A stretch of DNA of 64,000 nt from Endocalyx cinctus (taxonomy: Eukaryota; Ascomycota; Sordariomycetes; Amphisphaeriales; Apiosporaceae): NCBI GenBank assembly GCA_001600455.1, contig BCKC01000001.1, forward strand, positions 2,568,441 through 2,632,440. Reading direction: 5' to 3'. This document shows, piece after piece, positions 1 through 11,243 of this stretch. Position numbers and translations under genes: made by a program. Under the pieces are notes generated by a model, which saw only the letters and a program-made list of their open reading frames with translations, did not search any database and was not told where the DNA came from. The first letter of the stretch is position 1. Every line of letters begins with the position of its first letter.

Positions 1-740
1 GCACCAAGGTAGAGAACCTTAGAACCAGGCTTCATGTAAATGTTGTCTACACCACCAATGATACCGGCAGCCAATTTCTACAGATAGTCAGCTCAATACT
101 CCTCTTCTGTCACTCTTTAAAAAGGCCTTGTATGTAACGTACACTGCGGAAGGGGTTCCAGATTCGGTATTCGACCTTGGTGGTAACAGGTGCACCGTCT
201 TCGTCTTTAGAGGTGTTGTCAACGGAGATTCGCTTCTCGCCGTAAACCTCGATACCGGGAGCGACGCTTCGGGTCTATAAGATGTGTTAGAAAGCTATTG
301 AAAAGCCGTAATGAGCTGTGCGATTGACTTACCAAGAGATGGTCTTCTTTTCCACGAGAAACGAAAACACCTTCGTGACGATGAGGTTCGACGACTACCT
401 TTGCGCCTCCTCTCGCACCAGGTTTACCACCACCTCGGCCACCGCGCGCACCTCCTCCACGACCTCCACGTCCACCTCGATCGCCGAAGCCGCCGCGTCC
501 ACCGCGACCACCGCCTCGGCCACCACCTCCTCGGCCACCTCCTAAAGTACAAAAACAAGATTAGTTACAGCTTCCAAAGTATCAAAAAGTGGGATGAAAA
601 AGTGAAAAATAATGTAAATGATTGATTAACATACCGAAGCCACCTCGAGAGCCACCGCGGGCACCTCCTCGTCCACCTCGATCACCGAAGCCACCACGTC
701 CACCGCGAGGACCACCACGACCGCCTCTGTCGAAAGCCAT
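1..740 (-). CDS. NOP1: fibrillarin, rRNA 2'-O-methyltransferase (partial, 3' end outside window)
   Basis: Fibrillarin is the methyltransferase of box C/D snoRNPs and acts in the nucleolus on pre-rRNA. Exons as I read them: 740-635, 541-333, 274-143 and 77-1 (continues past the edge), joined by introns with GTATGT, GTAAGT and GTACGT donors and TAG acceptors. The frame stays open through all junctions, giving 174 codons. Residues 1 to about 85 form a glycine/arginine-rich (GAR) domain starting [10 protein letters not shown]. It is followed by the conserved fibrillarin block with [14 protein letters not shown], then [29 protein letters not shown] and finally [11 protein letters not shown], the first strand of the SAM-binding fold. 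The rest of the methyltransferase domain lies beyond position 1. The ATG at 740 is the only start that precedes the GAR repeats. It is divergent from RPL17, about 0.7 kb away. Identification is very secure; exon borders are inferred from splice consensus and frame. Confidence 0.95.
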
Positions 741-1436
741 TGTTTTTATTTATTTTAGTTTTAGTAAAGCTTTTCCACAAAGGATTAAATAATTAATGAC
801 AAGTTCTTTATACCGAATACTTGTGACAGAAACAGTATTCGGCGAACAGTGTATGAATTGAGGAAAAGAGACGTGAACTTTGAGAGTTACAAAGCTTTCA
901 TGCAAGAAAAACTTCAGTTAATGTCTTAGGAAGCTACAGAAAAAAAATTTCTGGAGCTATCGATAAGTGGAGATAGCCATTGAAGGAAAAAAAAAAATTA
1001 TTAGTCAATAAAGCTTGCTTTAGCTGTAAATGGTCCGAGCGTTGCGCTAACAGACGCTGCACCAATCATGTTACTTGTTCCTGAGTTGAGCATGGTGAAC
1101 GAACTAGTCTTATCACTGCTAACACCTGCAAACAGCGGCCATACCAAATTAAATGGATAAGACGAATGATGGTGGGGTAAGTTAGTACAGATCTGGTTTA
1201 GCTCAATAAAAAGTACAACTCACCTAGCAGGTACAAAGGTACTTTTATTTTCTAATGCACAGACCAACTAGAAATCAGGGCTAAGCGAGGGCACAACATT
1301 TTCACCAATTTGCTTGCACACTCTATCCATTCCCCCAACCCTGAAGAGGAAGATTAGAGATTTCGCGAAAACTTCAAATCATCAAACCGACAGCACATCG
1401 GAATATCCATCTTCACCACCACAACACACAGCAAAG
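741..1436. promoter_or_regulatory. divergent NOP1 / RPL17 intergenic region
   Basis: About 700 bases lie between the start codons of two divergent ribosome-biogenesis genes and must carry both promoters. I see A/T-rich tracts near 980-1000 and an AACCCTGAAG stretch near 1338 that resembles the AACCCT element of some eukaryotic ribosomal protein promoters. No factor site can be assigned with confidence. Part of the interval (1001-1330, minus strand) may hold a small spliced gene, described separately. Confidence 0.4.
1001..1330 (-). other. possible small spliced gene or relic between NOP1 and RPL17
   Basis: On the minus strand one frame runs from an ATG at 1330 to a TAA at 1001, about 110 codons, broken by only two stop codons. 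Its last part has a plausible protein composition (SSDKTSSFTMLNSGTSNMIG, then AASVSATLGPFTAKASFID and TAA). Just upstream lies a well-formed intron signal set: GTGAGT donor at about 1213, a TACTAAC branch sequence, then no AG until a TTTGCAG acceptor at about 1131. The exact coding solution is not clear: joining at these sites shifts the frame, and the frame that then leads into the last exon is closed upstream by a TAG. It could be a non-coding transcript, an unrecognised small gene with further exons, or chance. I recognise no family. Confidence 0.2.
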
Positions 1437-2535
1437 ATGGTATGTAATCAACACTTTTCTATTTTTCCAATTTCAATTCTTGTATTATTATTATGCAGGA
1501 ATTTAATTCGCTACTGAATCTTCAAAATAAATTTACATGATGTTGGTTTATTCGAAGATGGTTGCACTCATAATAAAACTCCCTCGAGCTATTATGACCG
1601 ATTAAATTTGGAAGGAGAGAGACGGGAAAAAAAGAGGGAAAAATCGCTAATCTTGAATCTTCTATCTTTTTCCAGGTTCGATACGCTGCTACAGAGATCG
1701 AGTCCGGCAAGTCGGCTCGCGCCCGCGGCGCCTACCTACGAGTTTCATTCAAGAACACCCGCGAGACTGCTCAGGCTATCAACGGCTGGAAGTTGACTCG
1801 CGCCACCAAGTTCCTCGAGAACGTTATGGAGAAGACGGAGGCCGTACCTATGCGACGATACGCTGGTAGCACCGGACGAGCTGCTCAAGGTACGACTTTT
1901 TTTTTCTACTACCCGAAAATTTGATTATTGGTCTAGAGTTCCTCCTCTGCTGGGATGTTTTTATTGCTGGGAAGATCGGGTCTGTTTCTTAAGGCAGACT
2001 CATGCCTGAAAACGATTGAAAAGTTTGAGGGATTCCTGGATCAGCAAACACGGGTCAAATAAACAAACATGAGATCTGGGAGTAAGAAGGCTAACGTGGT
2101 TCTCCGTCTGAACAACAGGCAAGCAGTTCGGTGTCTCCAAGGCTCGCTGGCCCGTCAAGTCGGCCGAGTTCCTTCTCGGTCTCCTCAAGAACGCCGAGTC
2201 CAACGCCGACGCCAAGGGTCTCGACACCAGCAACCTTATCGTCAAGCACATCCAGGTCAACCAGGCCCCCAAGCAGCGAAGACGAACTTACCGTGCTCAC
2301 GGTCGTGTATGTCTACCTCTTATCTGCATCAAAGAAAGGCGAGCAATGTTCTAACCATTTTTTTTACTACGCGTAACAGATCAACCCCTACATGTCGAAC
2401 CCGTGCCACATCGAGCTTATCCTTACCGAGGGTGAGGAGGCCGTTCAAAAGTCCGAGGATGTCACCCGCGATGTAGCTCACCTCACCTCGAGACAACGTG
2501 GCGCCCGCATCCGAAAGGCCATCACCTCCTCGTAA
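1437..2535 (+). CDS. RPL17: 60S ribosomal protein uL22 (L17 in yeast naming)
   Basis: Component of the large cytosolic ribosomal subunit, placed near the peptide exit tunnel. Exons: 1437-1439, 1676-1889, 2119-2306 and 2380-2535, which sum to 561 nt or 186 residues, close to the roughly 184 of yeast L17. The first coding exon is the ATG alone, followed at once by a GTATGT donor; the protein continues as [20 protein letters not shown]. Recognisable family blocks are [37 protein letters not shown], a basic loop [12 protein letters not shown] and the C-terminal [19 protein letters not shown]. The stop is TAA. The three introns (236, 229 and 73 nt) have consensus ends. I saw no clear snoRNA in them, though a small C/D RNA cannot be excluded by eye. 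Codon use is strongly C-ending, as expected of a highly expressed gene. Confidence 0.96.
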
Positions 2536-3731
2536 GCTAATGAAAATAAAAAAGATTAAGTTTTCGAGTGTGCTTTCTTAGAGGAAAGGATTGACGGCTG
2601 TGACGATACGGGACAAGGGACAAGAAATATTAAAAAAAATAGGTCAAAAATTATAAAGAGCGAGAATATGCATTGAGAGATTTGGCTTCAGGGAGGGTTC
2701 TCGAGTTGCGTTTCTCACTCCAAGGTGTCAAAGGCGGTCGTTAATTGCATGGGTCTTTCGGTTAACTGGCATGCAAACACGTTTCTTACGGAATAAAGAA
2801 ATAAATAAAAAAGTCTTGTTTCGTAACTTTCTCCTCTCCCATATGCCGAAATTGGTGGAAGTATTCGTGTGTATGTATTTTGACCATCGTACCTTCTTCA
2901 TGACTATCATATATACCCATAAGGAGTCAGGATGTCCTCTACAGCACCTAAAGCAATAATCTTACTTCTATCTTGTGATAACTTACAATCTCGCTATTAC
3001 AAGTGCATGCTGGTCGGTTTTTTGTAGAGATTTTCAATATGCTTTACACATAGTTTTAAGTCACAGGAGGAATAAGTAAAGTGAGGAAAACTTCAATTAC
3101 AGTACCTAAATTTCAGAATACCTAGGCACCAAACCATGAATATCTACAAGTGTTATTATTCCACTTGACAGATCCAGAACGCCTAACCACGTCGGTTCTG
3201 TTGTATACCACGTGTCGGTGAAAGGTAACTTCAAACGCCTCAACTATGCTATGGGTATATACCGCACTCAACTCCGTATTTCCTCCTAACCAGACTCCAG
3301 GAAATGCATCGAACCTGCGCAAAGTCTCTTTCCAGTCCTGCGAGAGACGAAAAAAAAAATTATCCTCCTAAGTCCCCTTCTCCAACTTAGGTTCGTCGTT
3401 ATTCGTGAAACCGTAAAGTCGTGCAAGACCAAGCCGAAGAGGAAGCAAGCCCTTTCGAAAGCCGAATTATGATATGAAAGACGAAAAATGAATAATGTAA
3501 GTGCCGAAGGTGAAAACAATGAAGAAGGAAGAAAAGAAAAGTAATCGTCGATGATGAGAGCCCGAGGATGCTCCATTATATATATTGAACAAAGAGTAGG
3601 GAATCATGAAAAGAACATGAATCTCAACATTCTAAAGATAACTTAGAGGTCGGAGATCACCACTGTACTCTTGACTTGCCTGAAGCATCTCATTGCGTGT
3701 TGAAAATTTAATAAATCAACCACTAAGCTCA
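2536..3731. other. intergenic region between RPL17 and F-box gene
   Basis: About 1.2 kb between the convergent 3' ends of RPL17 and the F-box gene. Only short open frames without recognisable content are present, including a 96-codon minus-strand frame at 3286-3576 that looks random. It must hold both 3' UTRs. Confidence 0.5.
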
Positions 3732-6524
3732 CTAGATTGAGCGCCGACACATTGCCTGAGCGCGTGCCTGATTTAACATGTGCATATTCATGGAATGCAT
3801 GTCTCCATCGCCCTCATACAAGGTTCTTTCGTACCTTGAGGTATCAAAGTTCTCGACGGGCTCTCCACGATGAGGGATTTCGTTGTAGAACACTCCAGCA
3901 TATCGTTCGAAAGGTGTTGGCTCATTGTCTTCCTCGATCGTGCCTGTAAAGCGGCCCTTGCCCTCGTACCCATCGTAATTGGCGGCAAGGATAACGATAC
4001 GGTCATAGATGCCTTCCCATCCAAAGCGGAATTTAAATACTCGCTGCATAGCTCGTTGCTCTTCCTTGTCAAAGTTGCGAACAATTGTTGCAAGGTAACG
4101 ATCAACGTTTTTTTGCATAAAATATCGAAGGCATGGTGGGTCTACTTCCATTCCAGACACACTCGCTCTAGGGGGGGGGCGAGTAGCGTATCTCAAATTG
4201 GTAATAAACGGGTTGTCAGGGATAGTTACGTAGCCGCAAGACTTGAAAACGAGTTTGCGCAGCTTCAAATTTTTATTAAGGCGGAGCGGCGGTCGGTAGC
4301 GGATTGCCTCTTGTTGATGAAGATACTCTCTGATAGTGTCACCTGGTGTCAGCATGTCGATGATATGTGACCAAGAGAGGGTGGCAGGTTGCATCAGAGG
4401 TATAGTGACATCCTGAAGATTGCCTTGTGGTGGATTATCCCGCTGTGGGATGCCCGTGGGGGGGCCGCTAAGCGAGACGCTTTCCAGCTCCAAAACCTCT
4501 AGTGACTGAGTGGCCATTTGCCGAATGATTCGAAAGAAGAGATGAGGAGTGAACCAGCAATTCTTCAGGGATAGATGCTTGACGAAAGGGAGGGAAATAA
4601 TATTGGTATCTCGACAATCCATAATGCTCCGGTTATGCTTGATGAAAGGTGCGTGTAGAATATGGTAGCCTCTCTGGAAGTTACCAGAAGCGAATTCGCC
4701 ACCGCAGAGCCATTCAAAGTGGAGGCGTTTAATATGCCGTTGTTTGCCGATGTAGTCATTCAAAAGTCGGAAAACGTGTACGATTGCCTCAGAAGGATAG
4801 GCCCGTGACTCTGCGACAAGAGAAAAGCCGCGAATTGGTGCGAATCGTTTCCAGTCAGGAACGATTGCAATAGAAGCCTCTTGCAGCGTGGGAAGGCGAG
4901 CCCATAGAGAGTCGCGGCAAAAGAAGTGAACATGACTGCTCGGAAGACTTGCTATCGTCATCTTGGTCAAGTTGACGAAAAAAGATGCCCTGTCAGCGAT
5001 ACCAGCAACAAACTTCGAAATCAAGACGGCGTGGGCCTGGAAGTGTCGTGCGATCAGGCTTCGCTGACCGTCAGTAAGCAGGTCTGGTTGCAGGAGAAGA
5101 GTTTTTGATCGGTTGTAGCACTGTAGACAAGGCACCACGCGATCGAAAGCGTCGAAGCCTTGAATCTGAGGTGGGCATCTACATCGTCCATCATCATTGA
5201 ACTTATCCATAGTAGTGAGTTCTCGATCGAGGAGTTGGACGATCCCATTTACAATTAAATCTTCCTTAACACCCATAGAACGCATTTGTTTATCAAGCCG
5301 TTTTAATGAAGGGCTTAGGTTAGAGTCAAGTGGGAGTGGGTTCCCACGTTGACCGACAATATGCGGATGAGTGAATATAGCAGGACAGTAGGAAGACGGC
5401 ATGTATGGGTTTATATCTGGTCCTTGGAGATATCCAAGTCCCCCAACACACGACAGAGCAAGTTCTCTTACATTACCACTCAGGCGACGTAGGATACGGG
5501 AGATACCGTTGCTGGATTCTAACTTTTCGACAAAGTTTTCGAGGGCTACGTCAGGAGGTCTTGGCCATCTGTAAAGCCCTCCGAGACCTCTTTCCAGGAC
5601 AAATTCGTCAGATGCTCTGGATTGGGCAATGTCCTTCTCAGTAAGCTCCAAAGCGAGACCAAAGCGAATAATTTCGCGATTGAAGGAATCGAAAACATTG
5701 GTCTCGTTGATGAAGTTCTGGCTGATATCGACGGTGGAAGGTTTCACACCAAAAGGCAGTCCAGTGTCCAAGCCGGACTGGACATCAGGTTGGAAGCGAA
5801 TGACCAAGCGTTTGAAACAGTAACCTGAGATCTTTGCATTGAACTCGCGGTTCACCAAGCGCATACTGCGCACCTCTTCGGGACCCAGATGGTCCGCAAT
5901 GTCCATAAAGGACTCCACGGGAAGTTTGCCCGCAGGCCAACCTAATAATTAGTTCAATAGTGTTAGCATCTCTAGATGATATAATATTTATTGGGTTATT
6001 GGGGGAGAAGGTTACCAAAGGGGATAAGAAATTATTAAAAAAAAAAAAAACATTGAAGAAAAATTGAAAAAAAAAAAAAAAGAGGAAAAAGAAAAAGAAA
6101 AAGAAAGAAAGAAAAAGAGGTTAAAAAGTCAAGTCATTATAGAAAAGACATATGAAAAAAAAAAAAAATTGTCACGAAATCATTGTGAAATGAATCGAAT
6201 GACGATGAAAAGAGCACCAAAGCATGGTGGGAAGTGCAAAGGAATGACCAAGGAATTGTGAAGAAGATGAAAAATATCTTGAGGTAGATGTTCGTTGTAG
6301 TGACAGTCAATTCAATATTAGAGACATCCAATGTGAGGCTTGTTTGCTTTGTACTGTCCAAAATGTGGCGCACCGCAAGATAACGAAGCACGTGGCGTAG
6401 ATCAAGAAAAAAACGTGCCACACGCTAAGATAACAGCAAGTATGGCGCATTACACGATAACGAATATATGTGGCGTTAGGGGTAAATAGGAGTATCACTT
6501 ACCAGAAGAGGAAGAATTGGCCAT
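3732..6524 (-). CDS. F-box protein with long uncharacterised C-terminal region
   Basis: F-box proteins usually serve as substrate receptors of SCF ubiquitin ligases by binding Skp1. The main exon is 5941-3732. I add a 22-nt first exon, 6524-6503 (MANSSSSG, GTAAGT donor), because the main exon has no ATG before the F-box and because the phase fits exactly, giving 743 residues beginning MANSSSSGWPAGKLPVESFM. The F-box spans about residues 12-45, with LPVESFMDIADHL and VRSMRLVNREF. A cysteine pair CRC (261, 263) and CLQC (279, 282) could bind a metal. The remainder is globular-looking, as in other fungal F-box proteins, with no second domain I can name. The implied intron of 561 nt is long for this genome. 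A further consensus donor at about 6675 and an acceptor at about 6586 suggest an additional 5' UTR intron. Family call is good; the first exon is inferred. Confidence 0.8.
6038..6120. repeat. purine-rich low-complexity tract in the F-box gene intron
   Basis: Two runs of 13-15 A are followed by (GAAAAA)n/(GAAA)n on the plus strand, which is a polypyrimidine stretch in the sense of the gene. It lies about 100-180 nt upstream of the acceptor used for the main F-box exon. Likely simple repeat expansion. Confidence 0.8.
6366..6475. repeat. degenerate tandem element GATAAC-N8/9-TGGCG, three copies
   Basis: Inside the long intron of the F-box gene the pattern GATAAC, 8-9 bases, TGGCG occurs at 6379-6397, 6429-6447 and 6456-6475, and a further TGGCG starts at 6366. 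The first two copies contain AGATAA, which fits the WGATAR site of fungal GATA factors. Function is unknown; the copies are diverged outside the two cores. Confidence 0.6.
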
Positions 6525-9500
6525 CTTGACCAATAAACGACCGAGGCCCAACCAAGTGAGGCAATTGAAACAATTTGAAGACTGTAAATGGATGCTAGGG
6601 AGTCATACTATACCTACTTAGTGGATGCTTGTCTATTTTAATTCGTTAAAACTTAAGAGATGAAGAAATTACTTACCGGTACCGGAAAATTGAGAAGATG
6701 CTATCAGGTTGAGTAAAATATGAAATGGGAAAAGAATGGGAAGAAAATCGCGTTGTTTAAATCAACAAAATGTATTATTAGATTCTACGTTTGTGATTGT
6801 GCGAAGGTGCGGAAATTTCTGATTATTTTATCCTCGATGTTTTGTTTTACGAGAGAAAAAAACGAAGGTGACTTGAGGTCGTATCCATAAATGAAAAATT
6901 GGTGGGGAGGAAAAAATACAAACTTGTTAGCAGTCAAATACTTAAACCTGGCGTCTACAAGGTGACAAGTTTCAAGTAGTTTAGCGCATCTGTCAGCCTA
7001 CTTAAAGATCTCCCAGTCAGCCAGTCAGCATCAACTTCTTGATTTCTTTTTACTAAATTATCGGTATATCGGATTTGCATTAACCTTTTTGGGAAATAAA
7101 TTAGGTATAGCGCATTTTACCGCTTTTACTGGGCTGCCAGGCTAAGCTCAGTCGCTGTTTAGCCAAGTATAGGGGAGAGGAAGACGGCCGCCTGGTATAG
7201 TCAGTAGTTCATGTTCGTTTAGGACGGCTTCCATGAGGTATGGCAGGACATAGCAAATGTATTAAGGTATCAAACGTATGAATATACTTTCAGGCATCTC
7301 CACGCCATCTATATATACCCAGTACCAATCTACTTCGTAGCCAGGGATTTCCAAGTTCCAACCAGCTTTTCTCTTCTCTACTCCTCCTGTTTGGTGATAT
7401 GTTACCAAAACTGACTAATACCAGAAATACAAGATAGATTTAGGACCGGTTGATCACCCTATACGAGATGGCCACCCACCAGCTGCTGCGGTCCTTTTCA
7501 CCCCATACTATCCTATTCTGTGGCGAGAAAGCTATACCGCAAAAGATTATCTGTGATTTGTGGACCATCACTTCAATTCGAAAGGGTTTCTTTCTAGTAG
7601 CCCAATGAATACCCCAATGGAACAGAGGGCTGCTTCATAATAGAGCCATTAAACGGCTATTAATGGAGAACATCACCATTCTGAGACTCGTGGCTTAAGT
7701 GCTGAATCCTGGTGGCTGTTACTACTTATTATACTACGGTAGTTGAGTATATACCTATGTTTGCTTCACAGGCTCATGGGTATTTGGATTGCAAATGGTC
7801 GATAATAAAAATTCATACAAATAACGTGTCATTACGAGTTCTATCATAATGTAATATAGCTATTCTACTTATCGCGACGAAACGTACTGAAAGTTAGGGC
7901 TAGATAATGTTCACATATGGTTGAGCAAGTAAATATCTTAATATTTATGTATTCTAGCTATGTTTTTGCCCACCGGGAAACATGCTTGAAAATACGGAAG
8001 ACAAAAGATTGGTACACGGTAGTTGAATTTCTCTTTATTTATTGTTTATTTTGTGGTTATTAAAACTTCGTGGCCTCTATACACCGCGGCAGCTACTGGT
8101 GTAGAATTCCACTCTTCCCTCTGTATTTATTATCAGTAATATTTATACTTAGGTAGCCATGTTTTCTCTTACTCTACGAGGGTACATCTCCTAGGGGGTG
8201 CTGTACGACTCTCCTTTCTAATTAATTTGTGTTGGAAAGAAAGGTGCATACATCTGACCACGCGGATAAGGAAATTAAGTAATATATATTCCGATAGATC
8301 TACATGTATATTCGCAAGTGATAGCTTCTTTTCCCACTATGATGGCGGTTGATACGTCGGATTGTGAGGTAAACCGTAAGAGCACTACATACTTACGCAG
8401 GTTTATTTATTTCTTTATCTGTATAGCAGGACACACTCTTTATACTTATTTTATTCTATCTTTGGAGGTATTTGCAATTAAAAACTTGTGGAGGGTTTTC
8501 AGGTTTTCAGGTTTTCAATAATCTTAGAATTATTGCTGATTAATTTTCTTCTTCATACACAAATCCTAAATTTCCCACCTGTTCGACCAACAACACGCCT
8601 CCGTAAGTACCCTAGATATACCCCTACTACAATAGATCTTTATACGTTCTATTTGTCAAATGTCTTATAACTTCAATAGAAGTATAATAATAGTCATCAG
8701 CCAGACTGTTCTGCTCTAGCACCCCCGATTGAATATGGCAGGCCCTTTCGCATGCGTGAACTGGCCCCGAAACCAGATGTTGTTAGTATCCATTTTAGTA
8801 TCCTAAGTCTTACTGCATTAATGTTCAGAAAAATACGGAAATCGTTTCCAACCTCTTCGCGTTCCAAAGATATCGAGATTCGTCATATAATAACGTGGGC
8901 TTGTTGGCTATTACGTCACTGTTAACATACCACAGTTCTAGCTCCGGCTTGTTTTGATGAGTAGTAGCACCCCCCCTTATGTCTTTGAGGTCCTCCCCTC
9001 TCATTGTCCCCAGAAACATTTTTTGACTTTTCGTCTTCTTTTATGACTGTGCACGGTAATTTATCTTCTACACTTCCCGTGTTGTCTTTAGGATTTATCA
9101 CAAGGAAATTTGAGAGTACAGCAGTTTGGACTGGGAATTCGGCAATCTAATCTTCTAGATTCTCGGGAGTAGGAGTCGTATGCAGCCATATTAGCCTACG
9201 CGAAAGCTACGATTGGTAATGACACATTAATAAAACGTATATCTTAACCTTGCTTTCTATTTATGCGGTCTGAGTTGCAATACAAGAGCGAAGGGGGCCA
9301 TTAAAAAGGGCCTTTCGTGGCCGGTTCTACAGGACCAAGGAATCGATATATAATGGAGAATGACGGTTGTGAAGGTTCCCCTAAGAGCTCTACGAATTAT
9401 TCCGACGTCGACTACCGTGAGGCAGACGAAATATTAGATATAGCTACCCTGTAAAACTCCAAGGTCAGTTTTCCTTTGTTATCCTCTCTCTCTAATATGT

Positions 9501-10051
9501 ATACTGATTTACTCGAGTATAGAAAGTTTCTCAGATCCGTGCTTCCTCCCGCGCCATGCCATCCCTACTCACTATCCAATGTGACCAGGTTACCTCAATA
9601 GTAACTAGATATCGTCACCAGTAACATTCAGCTCCTGGTATCACTCAAAAACACTCGAAGAACTACGAATGCTAAATGCATGAAAGAACGTTGTCATACG
9701 TAAGGTGACGACAGATGATGCGTACAGAAGAAACTGTTGTAACTTTTCGACCTATCATCGACGAGAAAGATACATACCTACCTACCTACCTAAATCAGCA
9801 GTCTTGTACAACATGCATGTTATCACACTCCAGTCAATTTAAGTCGTCATAATCCTTGCGCTCTCCGATACGTGTAGACTCTGGGGCATATCCATGGATA
9901 TATCATGGTTATCCCACCCTGTACTTTTCTACCCCTCCTTCCTATAATACCTACAGGCCTACTTGAGTTATATATATATATCCCATTCGATTCACTCTCA
10001 CCGACAACCGCTAGAAAGCAAGAAGAAAAATATTCGCAAATTATATTTATA
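6525..10051. other. 3.5 kb intergenic region
   Basis: No gene recognised. The left end should carry the F-box gene promoter and 5' UTR. Elsewhere only short frames of at most 67 codons are open. Small repeats: a GGTTTTCA triplicate near 8497-8520, a CCTA tetranucleotide run near 9777-9793, and a TATATATATATA stretch at about 9970-9981, some 75 bases before the GNAT start codon, which could serve as its TATA region. Confidence 0.5.
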
Positions 10052-10909
10052 ATGAGCCTGAATCTCCAAGACGTCGACCCCGAAAAGGACTTCCCGGCGC
10101 TCGCGCAGTGCATGTTCGAATCGCACGAGGACCCGCCCCAGAACTTCTTTCACGCCTTCTTCCCCATCCTAGGGGTCGGTTCGGAGGCGCGCTCACGAGC
10201 CTTCGCCACCGCGGCGGACCGATTGAAGAAGTCCGGAAACACACCTTCGTCGCGCGACGACGACGACGGCAATTCCGCGACGGCGGGGAATTTCTCCCTC
10301 TGGCTGAAAGTCGTCGACGCGGAGGCGGGCGATCGCATCGTCGGCGCGGCCCTGTGGACCGTTCACCGGGAGGAAAACCCTTTCGCGAACCCGTCCCCGG
10401 TCAAGGAGGTGACGTGGTTTCTTCCCGGGAGCGAACGAGAGTACGCGGAGCAGGCGATACGAACGCAAGCTATTGCTCGAACCCGCTTCGCTCGGAGACC
10501 TCATGTCTGTAAGTTCCCTTCCCTTCGTGAGGATGCGCACCGAGTCTGCGCGGCTGATGATTATGAATAAAAAAACAAATGATAGAAAATAGATCTAGCC
10601 ATGATATTCACCCATCCTGACTACCGAAGGCGAGGGGTTGCGCAGCAGTTTATGGACTGGGGGATGAGAAAAGCCGACGAGTTGGGATTGGATATATTCC
10701 TCGACTCTTCTCCCAAGGGAAGGCCTCTCTACCAGGCCAATAAGTTCGTTTATATTGCGGAAACCTTCAATCAGCCTTGTAAAGAAGACCCCGACGAAGC
10801 GTGGAAGGAGATGGAGAGGAGGACCGGCACGTTCAAATCCTGGCTCATGTGGAGACCCGCAGGCGGGAACTACGTGGAGGGGGAGACGGTTAAGCCGTGG
10901 GAAATGTGA
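10052..10909 (+). CDS. GNAT-family N-acetyltransferase
   Basis: Predicted to transfer an acetyl group from acetyl-CoA to an unknown amine. Exons 10052-10508 and 10593-10909 (84-nt intron, GTAAGT donor, TAG acceptor) give 257 residues. The splice recreates PHVYLAMIFTHPDYRRRGVA at residues 150-169, which is GNAT motif A with the acetyl-CoA pyrophosphate-binding RRRGVA loop. Motif B is seen as SSPKGRPLYQANKFV (191-205), and the earlier strand VGAALWTVH (97-105) also fits. The N-terminal half (DVDPEKDFPALAQCMFES) matches a group of fungal GNATs that I know only as uncharacterised. A run of aspartates near residue 69 is probably a surface loop. An in-frame upstream ATG at 9905 is less likely as the start because the extra residues look non-coding. 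Coding GC content is far higher than in the flanks. Substrate unknown. Confidence 0.88.
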
Positions 10910-11243
10910 GCCATGGTTTCTTTGATACGATATATTCATTATTAGTTAACGGGTTTCTGGGTAGAGTCGAAATAGAGATACCATAACTAGGAAATATAGA
11001 CACACACGGTACTCCTTTCGAATGACCCATGACCACCTGTTTGGAGTAGAATTAGATCGTACGTAATATTACATAGGGCTAAGAGAAAATTATCAAAATT
11101 AGTTTATCTCCTACCTCCTGGATGCTAGATAAAACCTCGTAGCAGCAATAAGTTCATGAGATATGTCTGCTGCTGAAATTCCTTCTCTTTGGTATACCCG
11201 CCCCCCCCCATCACACATTCATCATGTGCGTAGGTTTCTCAAA
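10910..11243. other. short intergenic region between convergent genes
   Basis: About 330 bases holding the 3' ends of the GNAT (+) and TMEM14-family (-) genes; a C9 run lies near 11201. Nothing else seen. Confidence 0.5.

Noticed and set aside
1440..2379. Intronic snoRNAs in RPL17
   Set aside because: Weak C-box-like strings are present, but no properly spaced C and D boxes with a terminal stem.
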